Origin: Canna indica | Taxonomy: Eukaryota; Streptophyta; Magnoliopsida; Zingiberales; Cannaceae | NCBI GenBank assembly: GCA_034359265.1 | Contig: CP136892.1 | Span: forward strand, 82,576,001-82,640,000 | Reading direction: 5' to 3' | Length of the DNA: 64,000 nucleotides | Part shown: in pieces, positions 37,500-50,500 of the stretch | How the letters are laid out: every line of letters begins with the position of its first letter | Numbering within the stretch: position 1 is the first letter of the stretch | Made by a program: the position numbers and the translations under genes | The notes under the pieces: generated by a model | Database searches by the model: none | What the model was told of the DNA's origin: nothing | Seen by the model: only the letters and a program-made list of their open reading frames with translations

Positions 37500-39500
37500 T
37501 GTTATACTATTTATGCGAGACAATATGTAACATTCACCTCATTTTTTGGGGAAAAACTTCCATGTGAAAGATTTGCCATTGAAAAGTTTCCAATTTCGTT
37601 CTCTGATGTCTGATGTGAGTAATTAAAATGAACATTGCGTGTGAATTGTAATATGATATGAATGTTGCACTTGGAGAGATTGGAGAGACATGACTTTCCA
37701 CATCACTATTGAGTGTTATTTATTAGGTTCAGAACTGTCAATTGTATTGCATTAGGAATTAACAAAACATCACAATTAATTGATTGTGTTTGATTCACAA
37801 TCAAACTACCTAATTATAAATTAATTATGTTATTTATAAATTATAACTAATTAAACTAAGTAATTGTGATGTTTTGCTATAATGATGTAATTTTGTATAA
37901 GAGTAAGTTTTTTTAAAAAAATTTTACTAAAATATTGAATAGTAAATTTATGCGAATCAGATATGTTTCTTGTATAATATACCACTACTAATGATAGAAT
38001 TAGTTACTCTATGCATTTCAGCTACCATCAAATTAATAAATCTATTCAAAAAAATAACATTTTTTAGAAACAAATAAGTTTAAAATAAGAATATTTATAA
38101 CCTATTCATTTCATTAAAAAATTATGTAATCATTACTTAGTTGGATGTCAAATTTTACTATTAAAGTCGACTTATATCTCATGTTATTCACTTAACAATA
38201 AACTTAATAATCAATTAATGGTTGGATAATTTGAAATTAATAGTATACAATTTTTCTTAGTTCAAAATTATTTTTTTGAATAATTAATAATTTGATAATA
38301 GTTTTGGATGTACAGTATAATACTCTAATTAACTCTTGATAATGAAATAAAACCCAATTAACTTTGTGATTTTGTCAACATTAATATAGTACTATAATTA
38401 TATGAGAAAATTAATGTATTTAATATAAATGATAAAATTAACGAATTCAATTAGACTTTTAATTTGCACAAAATCTAACCTTAAAATTTTGAATTAATAT
38501 CAATTATATTCCATTGTTAAGTTATTATGAATGAAATCATTGGTTACTGACGTGATAATTAATTTATTAATTTTTAATAATTATATACACAAATCAACGA
38601 TTATTTTTTTTAAAAAAAATACACAAAATTCTAACACGACATTCATCCCCATTAAAAACTCTTATACAACCCGTTTAATAGTATGACTTGATAATTTGTT
38701 ATAGTTGTTGACTAAGATGCTACGTCATATTAGTAAGCAAGTAGTAGAGGAGTTCGGATGGGGACAAATGTTGAATTAAGATTTTTTGTGTTCTTTTAAA
38801 AAATTGCTACTAACTTGTATATATAAATATTAAAAATTCATATATTAGTTGTTGATTGGACATCATGTTAGCAATTAATGATTTCGATAATAATGACTTG
38901 ACAGTGAGATATAATTGATATTAATTCAAAATTTGAATTAGTTTGGAGGCAAATTAAAAGTGAAGTTACATTCATTAATTTCATTATAATTTAAGTTAAA
39001 TTAGTTATTTTATTATTATTATAATACATTTATGTGATGGATAGTTAATCGGGTTTAAGGTCGGATGTCGATCCACAATCATAGCATCTTTATCACTGCC
39101 TCCCGTACACGTGCCCTCAACTCGACACATGTCAAACAACGATATATCAGCATTCGAAATTATCGAGCTAAAATAACATATCACATCTGGATTAACTCGA
39201 ACGTCCGGCCGGCCCTTCATTTCTGCGACCGCAGAGCTTACCGTTACAACGTCAAATTACAAAACTGCCTCCTCAAGTCCACCGTTTACACTTTGCCCCC
39301 TCCTCGTACTGTATATTAGAACTCGTCCTCCCGTGTTAATCTTCCAATCACTTCAATTCGGATAAATTAAAAGGAAATATATATTGCTTAACATAAGCCG
39401 AATATATTTGCCAATTTTATTTCTCATATTAATTAGTCTTTCTCTTATTGTTATGAGAAATAAAATAGAATATTATGACGTTTATTTTAATCTTAATTTT
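37500..39500. other. AT-rich intergenic DNA
   Basis: Nearly 2 kb of AT-rich sequence with ATTAATTT and AATTAATA words and no open frame that I can support. 39040-39330 is more balanced in composition, but nothing is recognised there. Confidence 0.5.
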
Positions 39501-39520
39501 CTAGAAACAGCATGCGAGGT

Positions 39521-39528
39521 TATAAAAG
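39521..39528 (+). promoter_or_regulatory. TATA box of the cohesin gene
   Basis: TATAAAAG after a GCGAGGT context, about 350 bases before the ATG. It implies a long leader with a GA-rich stretch (39581-39594) typical of plant 5' UTRs. Confidence 0.55.
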
Positions 39529-39872
39529 CGCAGCGCATAATATCCACCGCACCGCAAATCTTCCAGTGCACCACGAACCAGAGAGAGAGAGAGAGGTATT
39601 TTCGTAATTTGAGAGAGTGTCATTTTCGTAATTTTCCGCGCTGTGTTCTGCGTTATTTTGTGACTTGTCTCGTACTTGCGTGCTTATTTTTTTTCCCCTG
39701 TCTTCCTTCGAAAGCTTTGCGGTTTGCCACGCTTCTTCTTCTTCCTCTTCCCCCTCGGATGCATTTCAATGCTCTTCGCCCGTTCCCGGAGCGCTCCACC
39801 GCCATTTCGAGCACCCCCAGTGTGCACCCAAGGCGTAGATAAGCGGAGCAAGGAGAGTGGCCAGAGAGGGAG

Positions 39873-42800
39873 ATGTTCTACTCTCACTCCCTCCTCTCGA
39901 GGAAGGGCCCACTCGGTACCATATGGGTCGCCGCCCATTGCTTCAAGAAACTGAAGAGGGAGCAGATTGACCACACCGACATCTCCTCCTCCGTCGGTAC
40001 GAATCGCCGTCTCTTCCTTGCGCTGCGTGTTGTGTTCAATCCGCTTTTTTGTGTAAGGTTGAAATGGATGTTCTTTCTTTCTTTCTTTTTTTGGAAGTTC
40101 CAATGAGTTGGCGTAGATAAAGGTGATTTGGATTTCTTTTATTTTCTTTGCGGCTCTTGTGCTTGTATTGTGGTGTTGACTTTGCAAAAAACCCTTTCTT
40201 GTCGTTTTTCATGCGTTGAAGAAGGGTCTTATTGTGAATGGTCGATTTTGTAGGTTGCTGATGCCGAACTAGGAACTGGTTTAAGAAGCCAAAGAGTTTA
40301 GCCATAAAAGAACGAGCATAAAAAATGTTGGGTTTTTCCAATACTAAACCTAGGTTTTATTTATGGAGCTGCTCTAAGTGCATGTTAATGTTTCTTTGTA
40401 CTACTTTCTTGTGGCAGATATATTAGTTGACCTGCAGATTGATCATTGCTTTATTCGATTTTTGTTGGTCATGTTTCTAAGGATTTTGTTGTCGTTTAAC
40501 TCTCAAACCCTTACTCAAGCTTGATGTGTCATTCCTTCACCTATTCGAGGATTGTGTATGCTGAATTTGTAATACCTTTAGTAGGCATATTATCAGAGAT
40601 GAGAACTTTCATTGCTCCATGATACCATAATGGCATGTTTGCTTTAGTGGATAGGATAGGATAGAATATGATAAGATAAAATATTAAATAATGGAGTATT
40701 GGATAAGAATTTTTTAAATCCTGTGTACATTGGATATGATATTAATTTTATATTATTCTAATATTATTTTCTTCTAATCCATGTACTAAACAAACAATGG
40801 ATATAAATCCATTCCATATCATATCCTCCTTTATCCTATGAAGCAAACATGCACTAAGATATTTAAGAACACCTCGGATTTCATATAGATGATTGATAAC
40901 TGAAATTGTTGGAATTTCTCCTCTTACCTCTGTAATTGGAATCCTAGTATATAGCTATTGGGTGATAATTTGAATAGCAAGCTCCATTTTTGCGTCTGAT
41001 TATAGTAGCCAACATATTGGAAATCTTTGGAGGGTCATTTTGTTGTCATCGTCACAACCCTTGGCCACCGGATAGAAACCAACTCATGAAATTAAAGCAA
41101 TATATGTTGCTGCTTGTGAAATATGATACCCGTTTAAGCAGGTACCCGTGGATATTTACTTGTTTATGACGGGTATGAGGGTTAATATTCTACCCGTGGG
41201 GATGTTGTGGGTAATTTTTTCTATCCGTTTAATATATGGGGCAGGTACGGATATCACTTGTATCCACGGATACCTGCCACCCGCAAATATATGTAATTAC
41301 AAATATGCCTCATATATACATATATCCCTTATATACAACAATAATAGCTTTTTATTGTTAATAAGAGCATTTCTTATGATAAACTAATCTATTGTATACT
41401 TGTGCATGATGAAAATGCTTGTGTGAGTTGATAAATCTTGACGTAAAGAATTCATTGGACTTTGAATATGTTTTACGTGTTTACGCACTCTTTGTTGTAA
41501 AGAGCGTTGACATCCCCTAATGGTGTTATGTGAGACTGTATCAATCAGAACTATTGTGTAATGCTGAAACTGAGAAGTCATACGAATGTGAAACCACTAT
41601 TGTTACCAGACACATTTCCAGGTTTATGAAAACAGAGAGTTAAAAGGAGATAAAGACATGTAGGATAGTATGATAGGTTTCGGTGCTTTGTATTAATCTG
41701 TGTCTACTCGAATGGTTGTACAACAATATTTGTATCATGTCGGACTTATTTCTTCTAAGGAAATACATGTTTGATTGCTTTCTTTGCGGTTTTTTCAAAC
41801 ATTTATTGTTTAGGTTTCTTTTACTCTATTGAATTAGCAGTTGAATTACCTTCTGGACAAACACAATTTTTTACCTTGTGAATAACATAAGACTTTTTTT
41901 GCAACAATTTAATTTGTTTTCATCATTTAGTAACCCGTTAATCAATTTTGTTGTATCAACCTGTTGCCTGGATTTGTTGAGCATGATGCTTAAATGGATT
42001 TGTAGCTGCCTAGCTGGTCAAATGCTTTTCCAAAATTTTTAATGAAGATAAAAGTGTTTGCTTATTATCCTATCTGCCTAGCTGGATTTGTAGCTGCCTA
42101 GCTGGTCAAATGCTTATTAGAAACTGTTGCTAGTTGTTCCGAACATGTAATAGAGAAATTACTATACTGGTGGATAACACTTAACAATAGTCTCAGGATT
42201 TGTGACCCATAAGATAGGTAGATCAATGCAACTTTATCTCAATATATTTTTGTTCAGTTGATTACTTGATTTTCTTATGCTCCCCTTTATCCCTATCATC
42301 TTTTGCAGATAAAATCATGCCTGAAATCCAGATTTCTTACAGAATATTGGCCCAACTTCTTCTGGGTATTGTGAGGATATTCTCAAAGAAAGTTGACTAT
42401 CTCTACCGTGATTGTAATGAGGCTTTGAGTTGTATGAGAACATCATATGCTAATCTTCAACGCACTGTAAAAAAGGCTGCACTCACCAGGCGACGAAACC
42501 GCTCTTTAGAAGAAAAAGGAGACAAAAAAGAAAATCACAAAGGTTTATCAAAGGATTCTTTCTTTGCAGAATCATTGGAAATTATGTGCGATCCATATCA
42601 TCATGTTACTATCAGCATACCTGAAAGACTAGAACTTGATTCTTTTGATCTTGATGTCCCAGATGATGAGTAAGAACTTGTGTAACTCAAAATCTTATAA
42701 TTTTTTTTATTTGGATATCTTATATCCTCAAGTAAAAAAAGTATGGATTTTTCATCCAGTGATGCAGCAAATAACGATCCTTATGAACAGTCCAGACCTG

Positions 42801-45800
42801 AAGGTTATTTTCTTTACTTGCTTCTATTTGGTTTTTTAAAATATTGATGGCCTTATTGGATTCTTAAAACAATTCTTTTGGTATTCATAGGGTATATTGT
42901 TTCCCAGTGTTTATTTCAATTTTTTTCAATTTTTTGGACAAAGATTTGATTTCCTTTTTTGCTTTATTATCTACCTTCCAACAGATCATTTGTTGAATGA
43001 CCATGACAAGCATTTTCGTGATGAGGTAATTCTATACAATTTTTGTTCTACTTATTTTCAAATTTATGAAGGTAATTTTGCTTGGTACCATTCATTTGAA
43101 ATAAATGCAGCTCTTTAGTGGTCTTATAAATGCCAGGAATAACTGCATAGCACATATAGTTTTGTGTTCACAGATGTATTTGATGATTATTTGCACTGTT
43201 GGCTGTTGCAGTGTATTCATGGGGAACCAACTAGGTTTCATGAGACCAACTCTCATTGCTTTACACCAGTTAATGAGTATGTATAGACAGAGGTTAAGTC
43301 ATTTTCTATTCTATAAACTTTTAGTTTCTTAACTTATGATGCAAATGTTTTTTTCTAACAGTGTTCTCCCTCCATATTTGATGGATACTGACCTTGAGTT
43401 CCATGAAGAGTACAACTTAAGCAGCAGAGAAATAAAAGAGGATAACCTTGAAGGGGATATCAGAAGGGACAGACAGGTACAGGTGAAAAAATCATTGGCT
43501 CCCATCATGACCAATGACGAAACAGAAGAACAAATACTTGCTGCACAAACAATGAAAATTATAGATGCTGGTACTATGGAAAATGTTGAGAATCTAGAAA
43601 TGTCAGCAGAGCCTTTTGTAGCACATGAAACATTATCAAATCAAGAAAATGTTCCAGCCAGTACGAATGAAGATGCAATAGCTACACAATCAGCCAAAAC
43701 TCATCAAAAAGATTCTTTGCCCATCATGACCATTGGAGAATCAGAAGAACAAATTCAGCCTGTAGAAATGATGGAGACCATAGAGTCTGATATTGTAGAA
43801 AATGTTAAGAATCTAGATAAGTTGGTGGAGCCTTTGGTGTCACATGAAACACTTTCATCAGATCACATAGACGTTCCAGCCTGTACAAGTGAAGATGCAA
43901 TAGCTACACATCTGACCAAAACTCATCAAGAAGATTCATTGCCATGTGAGCTAGGTTGGTAACTGGCATTGCCTTTTAAGTTGGCGTTTTCAAATGAACC
44001 ATATGTGTTGAAACATTTGATTGCTTAATGTTGAACTTTTGATACAGGTGTTTCTTCACCTAAACTTACAGTAAGGACACCATCTAAAAAGGAAAATCGT
44101 CTAAGGACACCATCTAAAAAGGAAAATCGTCCTATGCTGAAGAAAAGAAAGAATCTTTTCGATGAAACAATAGTATTATCTAATGAGTAAGTACTACCTG
44201 AATTATGGAATTATTCAACTTTAGCTTCATTTTTCTTCCTAAGGGAATGCACACCACCAATAACTGTTAAGTTTAAATTGGAAGTAATATTTTTTTCAAC
44301 ATATTTATGGATGTGGAGTATAAGCTAGATACATTCATGTTATCTTTTAATTAAATACCCTTCACAGTAAATTTCAGGCTACCTTTTAACTCCCTTTATC
44401 TGGATTTAACACTATCAGGTTGAGCAATATTTGTTAACTGCATTACCAAATCACCCATCATTCATTGTTTTTACCCTCTACATGGAACATCATCAGCTAG
44501 CCAATCACAGGTAAAAGTGGGATATCTGACTGAGAAGAAGGAATAAGTACACGGAAAGGTGGGATTTCTCAATGCTAACCTGTTGAAGGACCCATTGCTA
44601 GTTGACAGAAGATCAATACTACTCTCGTACTTGTGCATTGATGAAATGCAAAAAAGTTTGTAAAATTCTGTGGTGTTGAACTTGAACATAATAATATATG
44701 GGTTGGTGGTTGGTAAGGCATAAAATAGAGCTGATATAAGTGGTGGTGGACTACAACAACCTATAGAATAGAGTCCATAAGTCACATTTTTAGCATGATT
44801 GGATCTATATGATTTTTCTGTAATTATCTATAATTCTATAAAGAGGCAGAGTGACTGATTTGATGGTTCTTATAAGTTTTATATTCTCTCTTTTACTTTT
44901 ATTTCTGATTCAGTGCATTTGCATTAGAGATGGTGTGTTATTTGTTTAGTCAATGAATTTTGTCATGTAATGGACTGTTTGAACTTTTGGTACTCACTGT
45001 TGCTCATCTCCTTACTCGTTGATCATGAATCATGATGATAGACCATTTTTGTTATAATAGATCCATAGCATTTTATGTTGAACAATATTTGTGGTAGTGT
45101 GGTACCATATTGGAAGAGTTGGATTGCAAGATAGCGCTCCCCCTTAAATGGATATGATTCATGCCATTGCCCATTGAGCAATGTCAGTCCATCATGCAGC
45201 AAAAGTGATCAGGATTGACACATGCAGGTTCTTTGTCAACAAACCTTGTCAGGAGAACAAAAGAGGTCAGACAACAACATTGTTAACTAGACATAGTACC
45301 ACAGTGCATAGTTTGATGTATCAGTTGTACAAACCAGTATCTGACCAAATAGTCTGATCTGTTGGTAGCAATTTTTTTTTGTTTATTTGTTAACGGGTGC
45401 TACAGCTTGGTATAGCGCCCAGCATACCTGTACCATACAACTATATATTGTCAAATTACCCACACCTGTATCAGGCCATTATTTGGTACACTGAATATTT
45501 TTACTATCTCTATCTTTTCATCATGTCTACAATAGGCAGGACTAGGAAAATAGGCCTTGGTTGCTGAATTGTTAATGGGGATATTTGAATATGTATGCAT
45601 CATTTGGTTTTTTGAGTAAGTGCACAGATGTTTGTGCATTTTCTTATTACTAATTTTGTTTAAAGATCTCTTTTACTTGTTTTTCATCTTTATTGCTTAC
45701 AGGACTTTGAGGAATGGAATACATGATGCTAGCAGTTTAGTATGCAAACGGAGAAAGGCACCTCATACATTTCTTGATGCTTGGAAGTGGAACAGAATCT

Positions 45801-47184
45801 CCAACCTGAAGCACAACATTATGGCACCTTTGATTCCCTGTAGTTCATCAAAAATATCTTATTCATTATCCATATTTCACTTGTTTTATTTAGGCCAACA
45901 CTTAAGTTTGGTTTCCGTTATTGTTTGATATTCCATAGGTATGGCTTTAGAAGTAAAGGTTCCTTTTGAAAGCAGCTCCTTTTTTTCTCCACCACTGAAT
46001 GTGCCTATCGATCAGCACTTCAAAGTAGCGGGTGAAGAAAAACAAATGTGCACCAAATCCAGTGAAGTTTCACATTCACACGAATGCAATGAAACAGCCA
46101 TTGAAGTTTTACCAGCAGAGGATACTGAGGTGCCTATAACTGATCATTTTAGTGAAATGGAGATAAATTTTTCATCTCATGTGTCATCAGATACTGGATT
46201 AAATTTTATGGATCAGGTAAGAAAGCCTACCAATATTCTGTCAGTTTGAAATTTGAACTATATTGTGTTTGTTTTACAGTCAATCATCATGTTTCATGAA
46301 TCCAAAATATTTTGGCACATTTTCTCTTTTACAGGAGCTAGCGTCGGTGGAAAAGTACACCTATGGGCAAGGTATAATGTCATCTTATGTGGTGAAAGTA
46401 ACATGCTGGTTTCTTTTTCTTTGTCCCTATTTAAGAACTGTAGATTAAGTTTGCATGATATACTTTTCACGAATTTATATCTATTGCAGATAATCAATGG
46501 TCGTCAAGAACCAGGTAAAACTTGACAGAGATTATTTTCTTCACTTTTCACTCTTTTACTTTTGGCAATATATTAATATTTCTTTTGTCATTTTGCATGA
46601 AGGTTTGTGGCACAGTATCTTTATGACAAACTTTCGCACCGTAAAGGTGAAGAACAAAAAGCGAGTTTGAGTTTGCACCAACTCATGCAAGGGAGCAAAA
46701 GATCTGACTGTGCTAGGTTTTTCTATGAAATCTTGGTGAGCTTCTGAAACATCTGATGTTGGGCAAAATATTTACATAACAGTAGGCTTTTGAACCATTT
46801 TACTTTCCCTATCAATTTATTGTTTTTCTTGTTCTTCATATGGATTTTCTTTGTTTTTTTCATTTTATAGAACCAAATGACATTCATGTTGATACATAAC
46901 AATTTAAGGTATTGCCATTATGTGGAACAGAAAACGTAGGATGAGCATTTTGGTTGGATGACATAACATATTTTAGGGCGTCCATTAGCTGCAATAGCCA
47001 AAAAGGGACTGTCGCAGGGATACTGATTGAACGTAATTGTTTGTCACAAGGCAGTTTAACTTCATTGTTTGTCTTCGAGCAGATCCTAAAGGAACATCAA
47101 TGCGTGGATGTTGACCAGGACTCTCCCTACAGTGAGATAATTATATCACCAACTCCAAAACTAGTAGCAGAGTTCAAAAGCTGA
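39873..47184 (+). CDS. SCC1: Cohesin alpha-kleisin subunit, SCC1/RAD21 family (13 exons)
   Basis: Exons: 39873-39996, 42309-42669, 42760-42803, 42985-43025, 43212-43276, 43362-43954, 44048-44186, 45703-45839, 45939-46216, 46335-46371, 46490-46514, 46603-46735 and 47083-47184. They join without a stop to 692 residues. The N-terminal domain binds the SMC3 subunit: MFYSHSLLSRKGPLGTIWVA, then SYRILAQLLLGIVRIFSKKV and DYLYRDCNEAL. The middle is acidic and low in structure with two internal duplications. VCKRRKAPHTFLDAWKWNRI is a conserved plant motif. The C-terminal winged helix, which binds SMC1, holds FVAQYLYDKLSHRKGEE, LHQLMQGSKRSDCARFFYEI and QCVDVDQDSPYSEI. The protein closes the cohesin ring that holds sister chromatids. 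The first intron is 2.3 kb. I cannot say which plant paralogue it is. It ends 390 bp from the oppositely oriented aminopeptidase gene. Confidence 0.93.
40631..40854. mobile_element. Tourist-like MITE (224 bp) in cohesin intron 1
   Basis: Inverted ends TGGCATGTTTGCTT and AAGCAAACATGCAC, with TAA on each side (40628-40630 and 40855-40857). TAA/TTA duplications are typical of Tourist MITEs of the PIF/Harbinger group. The interior has GATAGGATAGGATA and its complement near the other end. Confidence 0.75.
41138..41278. repeat. Inverted-repeat element in cohesin intron 1
   Basis: GCAGGTACCCGTGGATA on the left and TATCCACGGATACCTGCC on the right are imperfect inverted repeats around a CCCGT-rich middle. 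Probably a small MITE; target duplication not seen. Confidence 0.5.
43501..43944 (+). repeat. 73-residue coding duplication in cohesin exon 6
   Basis: Two tandem units start at 43501 and 43720 with CCCATCATGACCA. The encoded units share PIMT..E.EEQI, VEN..NL, EP.V.HETLS and EDAIAT, and are clearly diverged, so the duplication is old. Confidence 0.85.
44073..44130 (+). repeat. 30-bp coding tandem duplication in cohesin exon 7
   Basis: AAGGACACCATCTAAAAAGG plus AAAATCGT occurs twice, 30 bp apart, giving RTPSKKENRL then RTPSKKENRP. The nucleotide copies are identical, so this is recent. RTPSKK is basic and could be a phosphorylation or nuclear-import site (inference). Confidence 0.95.
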
Positions 47185-47574
47185 CATACAAGGAACACAT
47201 GATGCCTCTGAACAAACCAGAGGCTTGGACGTGATTCTTTGTTTCTCTTCATGTAAAATGTTTCTCTTGTAAATATTGGCGTGTTTTATATAAAAGATTT
47301 TCAGTTTTCACCAGATCAAATTGTCAAATTCTTAATGTTAGGTCTGCCATGTAGAGGGCGATTCAGGTAAAGCTGGAAAAGATGGTGATTGCAAAAGTGG
47401 GACATGAATTTATCCATGCTAAATAATCATCATAATCATCCAATAATGCATCCTCAAAGATGACTGTATACTTTTTAAAGTGCTGCCATACAAGTGCAAC
47501 TTGGCAGCTGACAACTAGAACATGACTTGATGCTTGTTTCTGTTACAACCGGAATGTGAACAGCTGACAATTGA

Positions 47575-50500
47575 TTAGCAGTCCACAACTAATTTCTTAT
47601 CCAGCTCAGTGAACTCGCTGAAATATGCTTTGAAATGCTCATAAGAGTGTTTGGCATCATCGACAGCGCACATCTCCCTAATGCTATGCATTGACAACTG
47701 AGGGGCGCCAACATCAACTGTTCGAATTCCTACACCACTTGCAAGGATGGGACCGATGGTTGAGCCGCATGGCATGTCATTCCGAACCACAAAATCCTGC
47801 AAAGGAAGGATGGGTCGGTTTAGCACCATATAAATGAGAAGTTATTAATTTCCAAATCAAAATGATACACTTCGAAATCTTCAAGAGTAAACATGGAAAA
47901 CAACTTAGGTGTTAGCCAGCAGCATACTGCAGGCCGCATGCATCTTCCGCCAGCTCAATATTCTTACCAAACTTCTCTCCTTCAAAACATGTAATTTCTC
48001 TCTCTCTTCCTGTGTTCCTTCTTTCCAAATATTTCATCTCTACTTGGGTCCCTACAGTGCTCCCTTTCCTCTGTTCCATAAATGAGACCCTTCCATGCCA
48101 AATCCCAATCCCGCACTATGCTTCCTCTGTTCTGCAACCAACACCTCTCCATCTGCGCAAAGTCTGCACGCCGGTGAAATCTATTGTTTTCTCAGAATAA
48201 GCTATGATAGTCCTTGTTGATCCAATGCTGTTCCTTGTTATTGGGAAGAGAGGGTAGGAGAAAAAGTGTCTGTATATTGCAGTTCCATGAGTCTGACTAC
48301 ATTTTGGCACACATTGAAAGAATTAAAGACCATCTGTTGCTACTAAGGGAGATCCCTATGCTACAGATCTCATCCAAAGTGATGCATCAACGATGTTTGA
48401 ACCAATCTCTACAGATGAGGTTAAGCATTTTTCTACTTTAAGTAACTTATGTGGCTGCTTCAATAGGATTCCATCTCATTTAATTAATCCTTTTTCCATG
48501 TTCATCCAACTTTACTAAGTCATTCAGTCTTGGGGGATGAACATCCTTCAACAACCTTAAGAAGCCTCTGAAAGATGTTTCTCTTCATTAAGGAATGCAT
48601 ACTTATCCAACTTTTCCATGATAACCTAACTTTTCCATGTTAGGTTATCATGAAGAATAGTGGCAAAGCTTCCCAGAGTGCTCCACTGCTTTGCCTGTAA
48701 ATTAAGGAATGCATACTTATCTATTGCCTGGTCTCTCTGCACAACGGTTCGAGCTTCTAGGTTCTTCATTTCATCCACAGTTTTACATGGATTTGTTTTT
48801 TGTTTGAAGCTAGTTTTACATAGATTCCTTACCCCATTCTTATGTGCCCTATCAACAACTAAGTCACTCCAATATGGTGTTGGGTGAGATCGAGCATGAG
48901 AGGAACTAAGGAACCATTTCCATTTTCTTTAAATACAACAGCTTAGCTTAAAAATCTCTTTAGAAGAGCATCAATATCAAAGGAGGAATAACTCTGTGAT
49001 TGGACCTTAAACTGGGAAATACAACTATATTCACATGCCCATTCCCCATCAAGTAGGACAAGTGAATTAGCACTCATATAGATGCAAATGATCCAACAGG
49101 AGAAATAATCTGGATCCCTCTTTGCTGAAGAAATGCTATCCTAATGGAGTATCTAGCCGAAGTAAGGTCTGTTTGATTTTACAAAGTTGTGATTTAAATT
49201 GTCCTGCAGGGTGGGGATTTGAGATATGAAATATTTGGAAATGGAGGAAGAGATAAGATGAGAGAAGTTGAAGGAGAAGAGAAGTCGAAGGAGAAAAGCC
49301 GTAGGAGGTCTGCAGTGCTTTTAATCCTATGATAATTTGATTAAAGAAAAGTTTAATTGCTTTAAGATTCGTGCTCCCACATAGCATCAATTGGGCATAA
49401 GATGCATGCAGCACAAATGTTTTTTTGGTAAACATGAGGCTCCAACTTCTGCACAGACTTATAAATTATAACAATGATAGAACATATTTGTTTCAGCTGA
49501 TGAAGTTGCATAGATTATGTATGGTATTCAACATTAAATTGTGCATTCCTACCACTTTCATAACATTATAGTCAGTTTGAAAACTCACTTCGGCACAAAG
49601 ATTATATAATTGTCATACACTGATTGTATCTACGTGTTCAACTTGTTCATCATAGGTGCTTGCACTACTCAGATTACACATATATGTGTTGGATGCATCA
49701 TTCATACTGGTTTGCACTAGCACCATGAACATATAATGTTGTCTTATTGCTGTTCACTTTCTAGTCGATGAGAATTTCTCCTTCCAAGTCCTTGACAGAT
49801 GTAGAATTATGAATCTATGACATCCATTTGACCAAATAGATATGTCATCTTGTGTATGAACGAGCAAATTATTAGCTTAAGGAAGCATGTCATTTTGGAG
49901 AGTAATGAGAGGTCAGGAGGATGTACCTTGTAGAATTAATCCTAAGTTAGAAGAAATAGGCAATGCTAAGTCTAGTAGGGTATGATGACAAGGCATACTG
50001 TAAAAACTTTCAGTGTACCTAAACCGTTTATTATGAGAAGCCAAAAAGGTAGCTCATACAATAGCAAGTATCAGGAATCTAAATAGAAATGTACGCTAGA
50101 GCCATCTTGCTCCCATGATCTATAGAGATCCAGCCTTGTGATGCATGGATTCTCCATCATAATCACAAATGGGACATGTTTGATTTTGGTGCAAACTCAT
50201 TTAAGCAAATGAGCCCAAAAGTAGACCATTTCCTCCATGAACAATGGCCACTTGCATCCATTTGCGTGCCAACCAAACAACTTCTAACTATGACATTTAA
50301 CAGACAATTTGACGAGATAACTCAGTTTGCTTATTTTATATATGCAACTTATGAAACTAACATTGTACATTTTCTACATTGTACATTTTCTACTAGTTAA
50401 TGCAATTCAATATGTGGTGCTTTTTCTTTTGTCCTTAGTTATCATGAAACAAAGTCCTACTTGTCAATAAATATATATTTTAAATTGCATGGGGAAGTCA

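Noticed and set aside
44471..44785. 104-codon minus-strand frame in cohesin intron 7
   Set aside because: No similarity to a known family could be seen, and it is expected by chance in a 1.5-kb intron.
48012..48887. Short frames in the aminopeptidase last intron
   Set aside because: None has a recognisable domain, and they conflict with the well-supported gene model.
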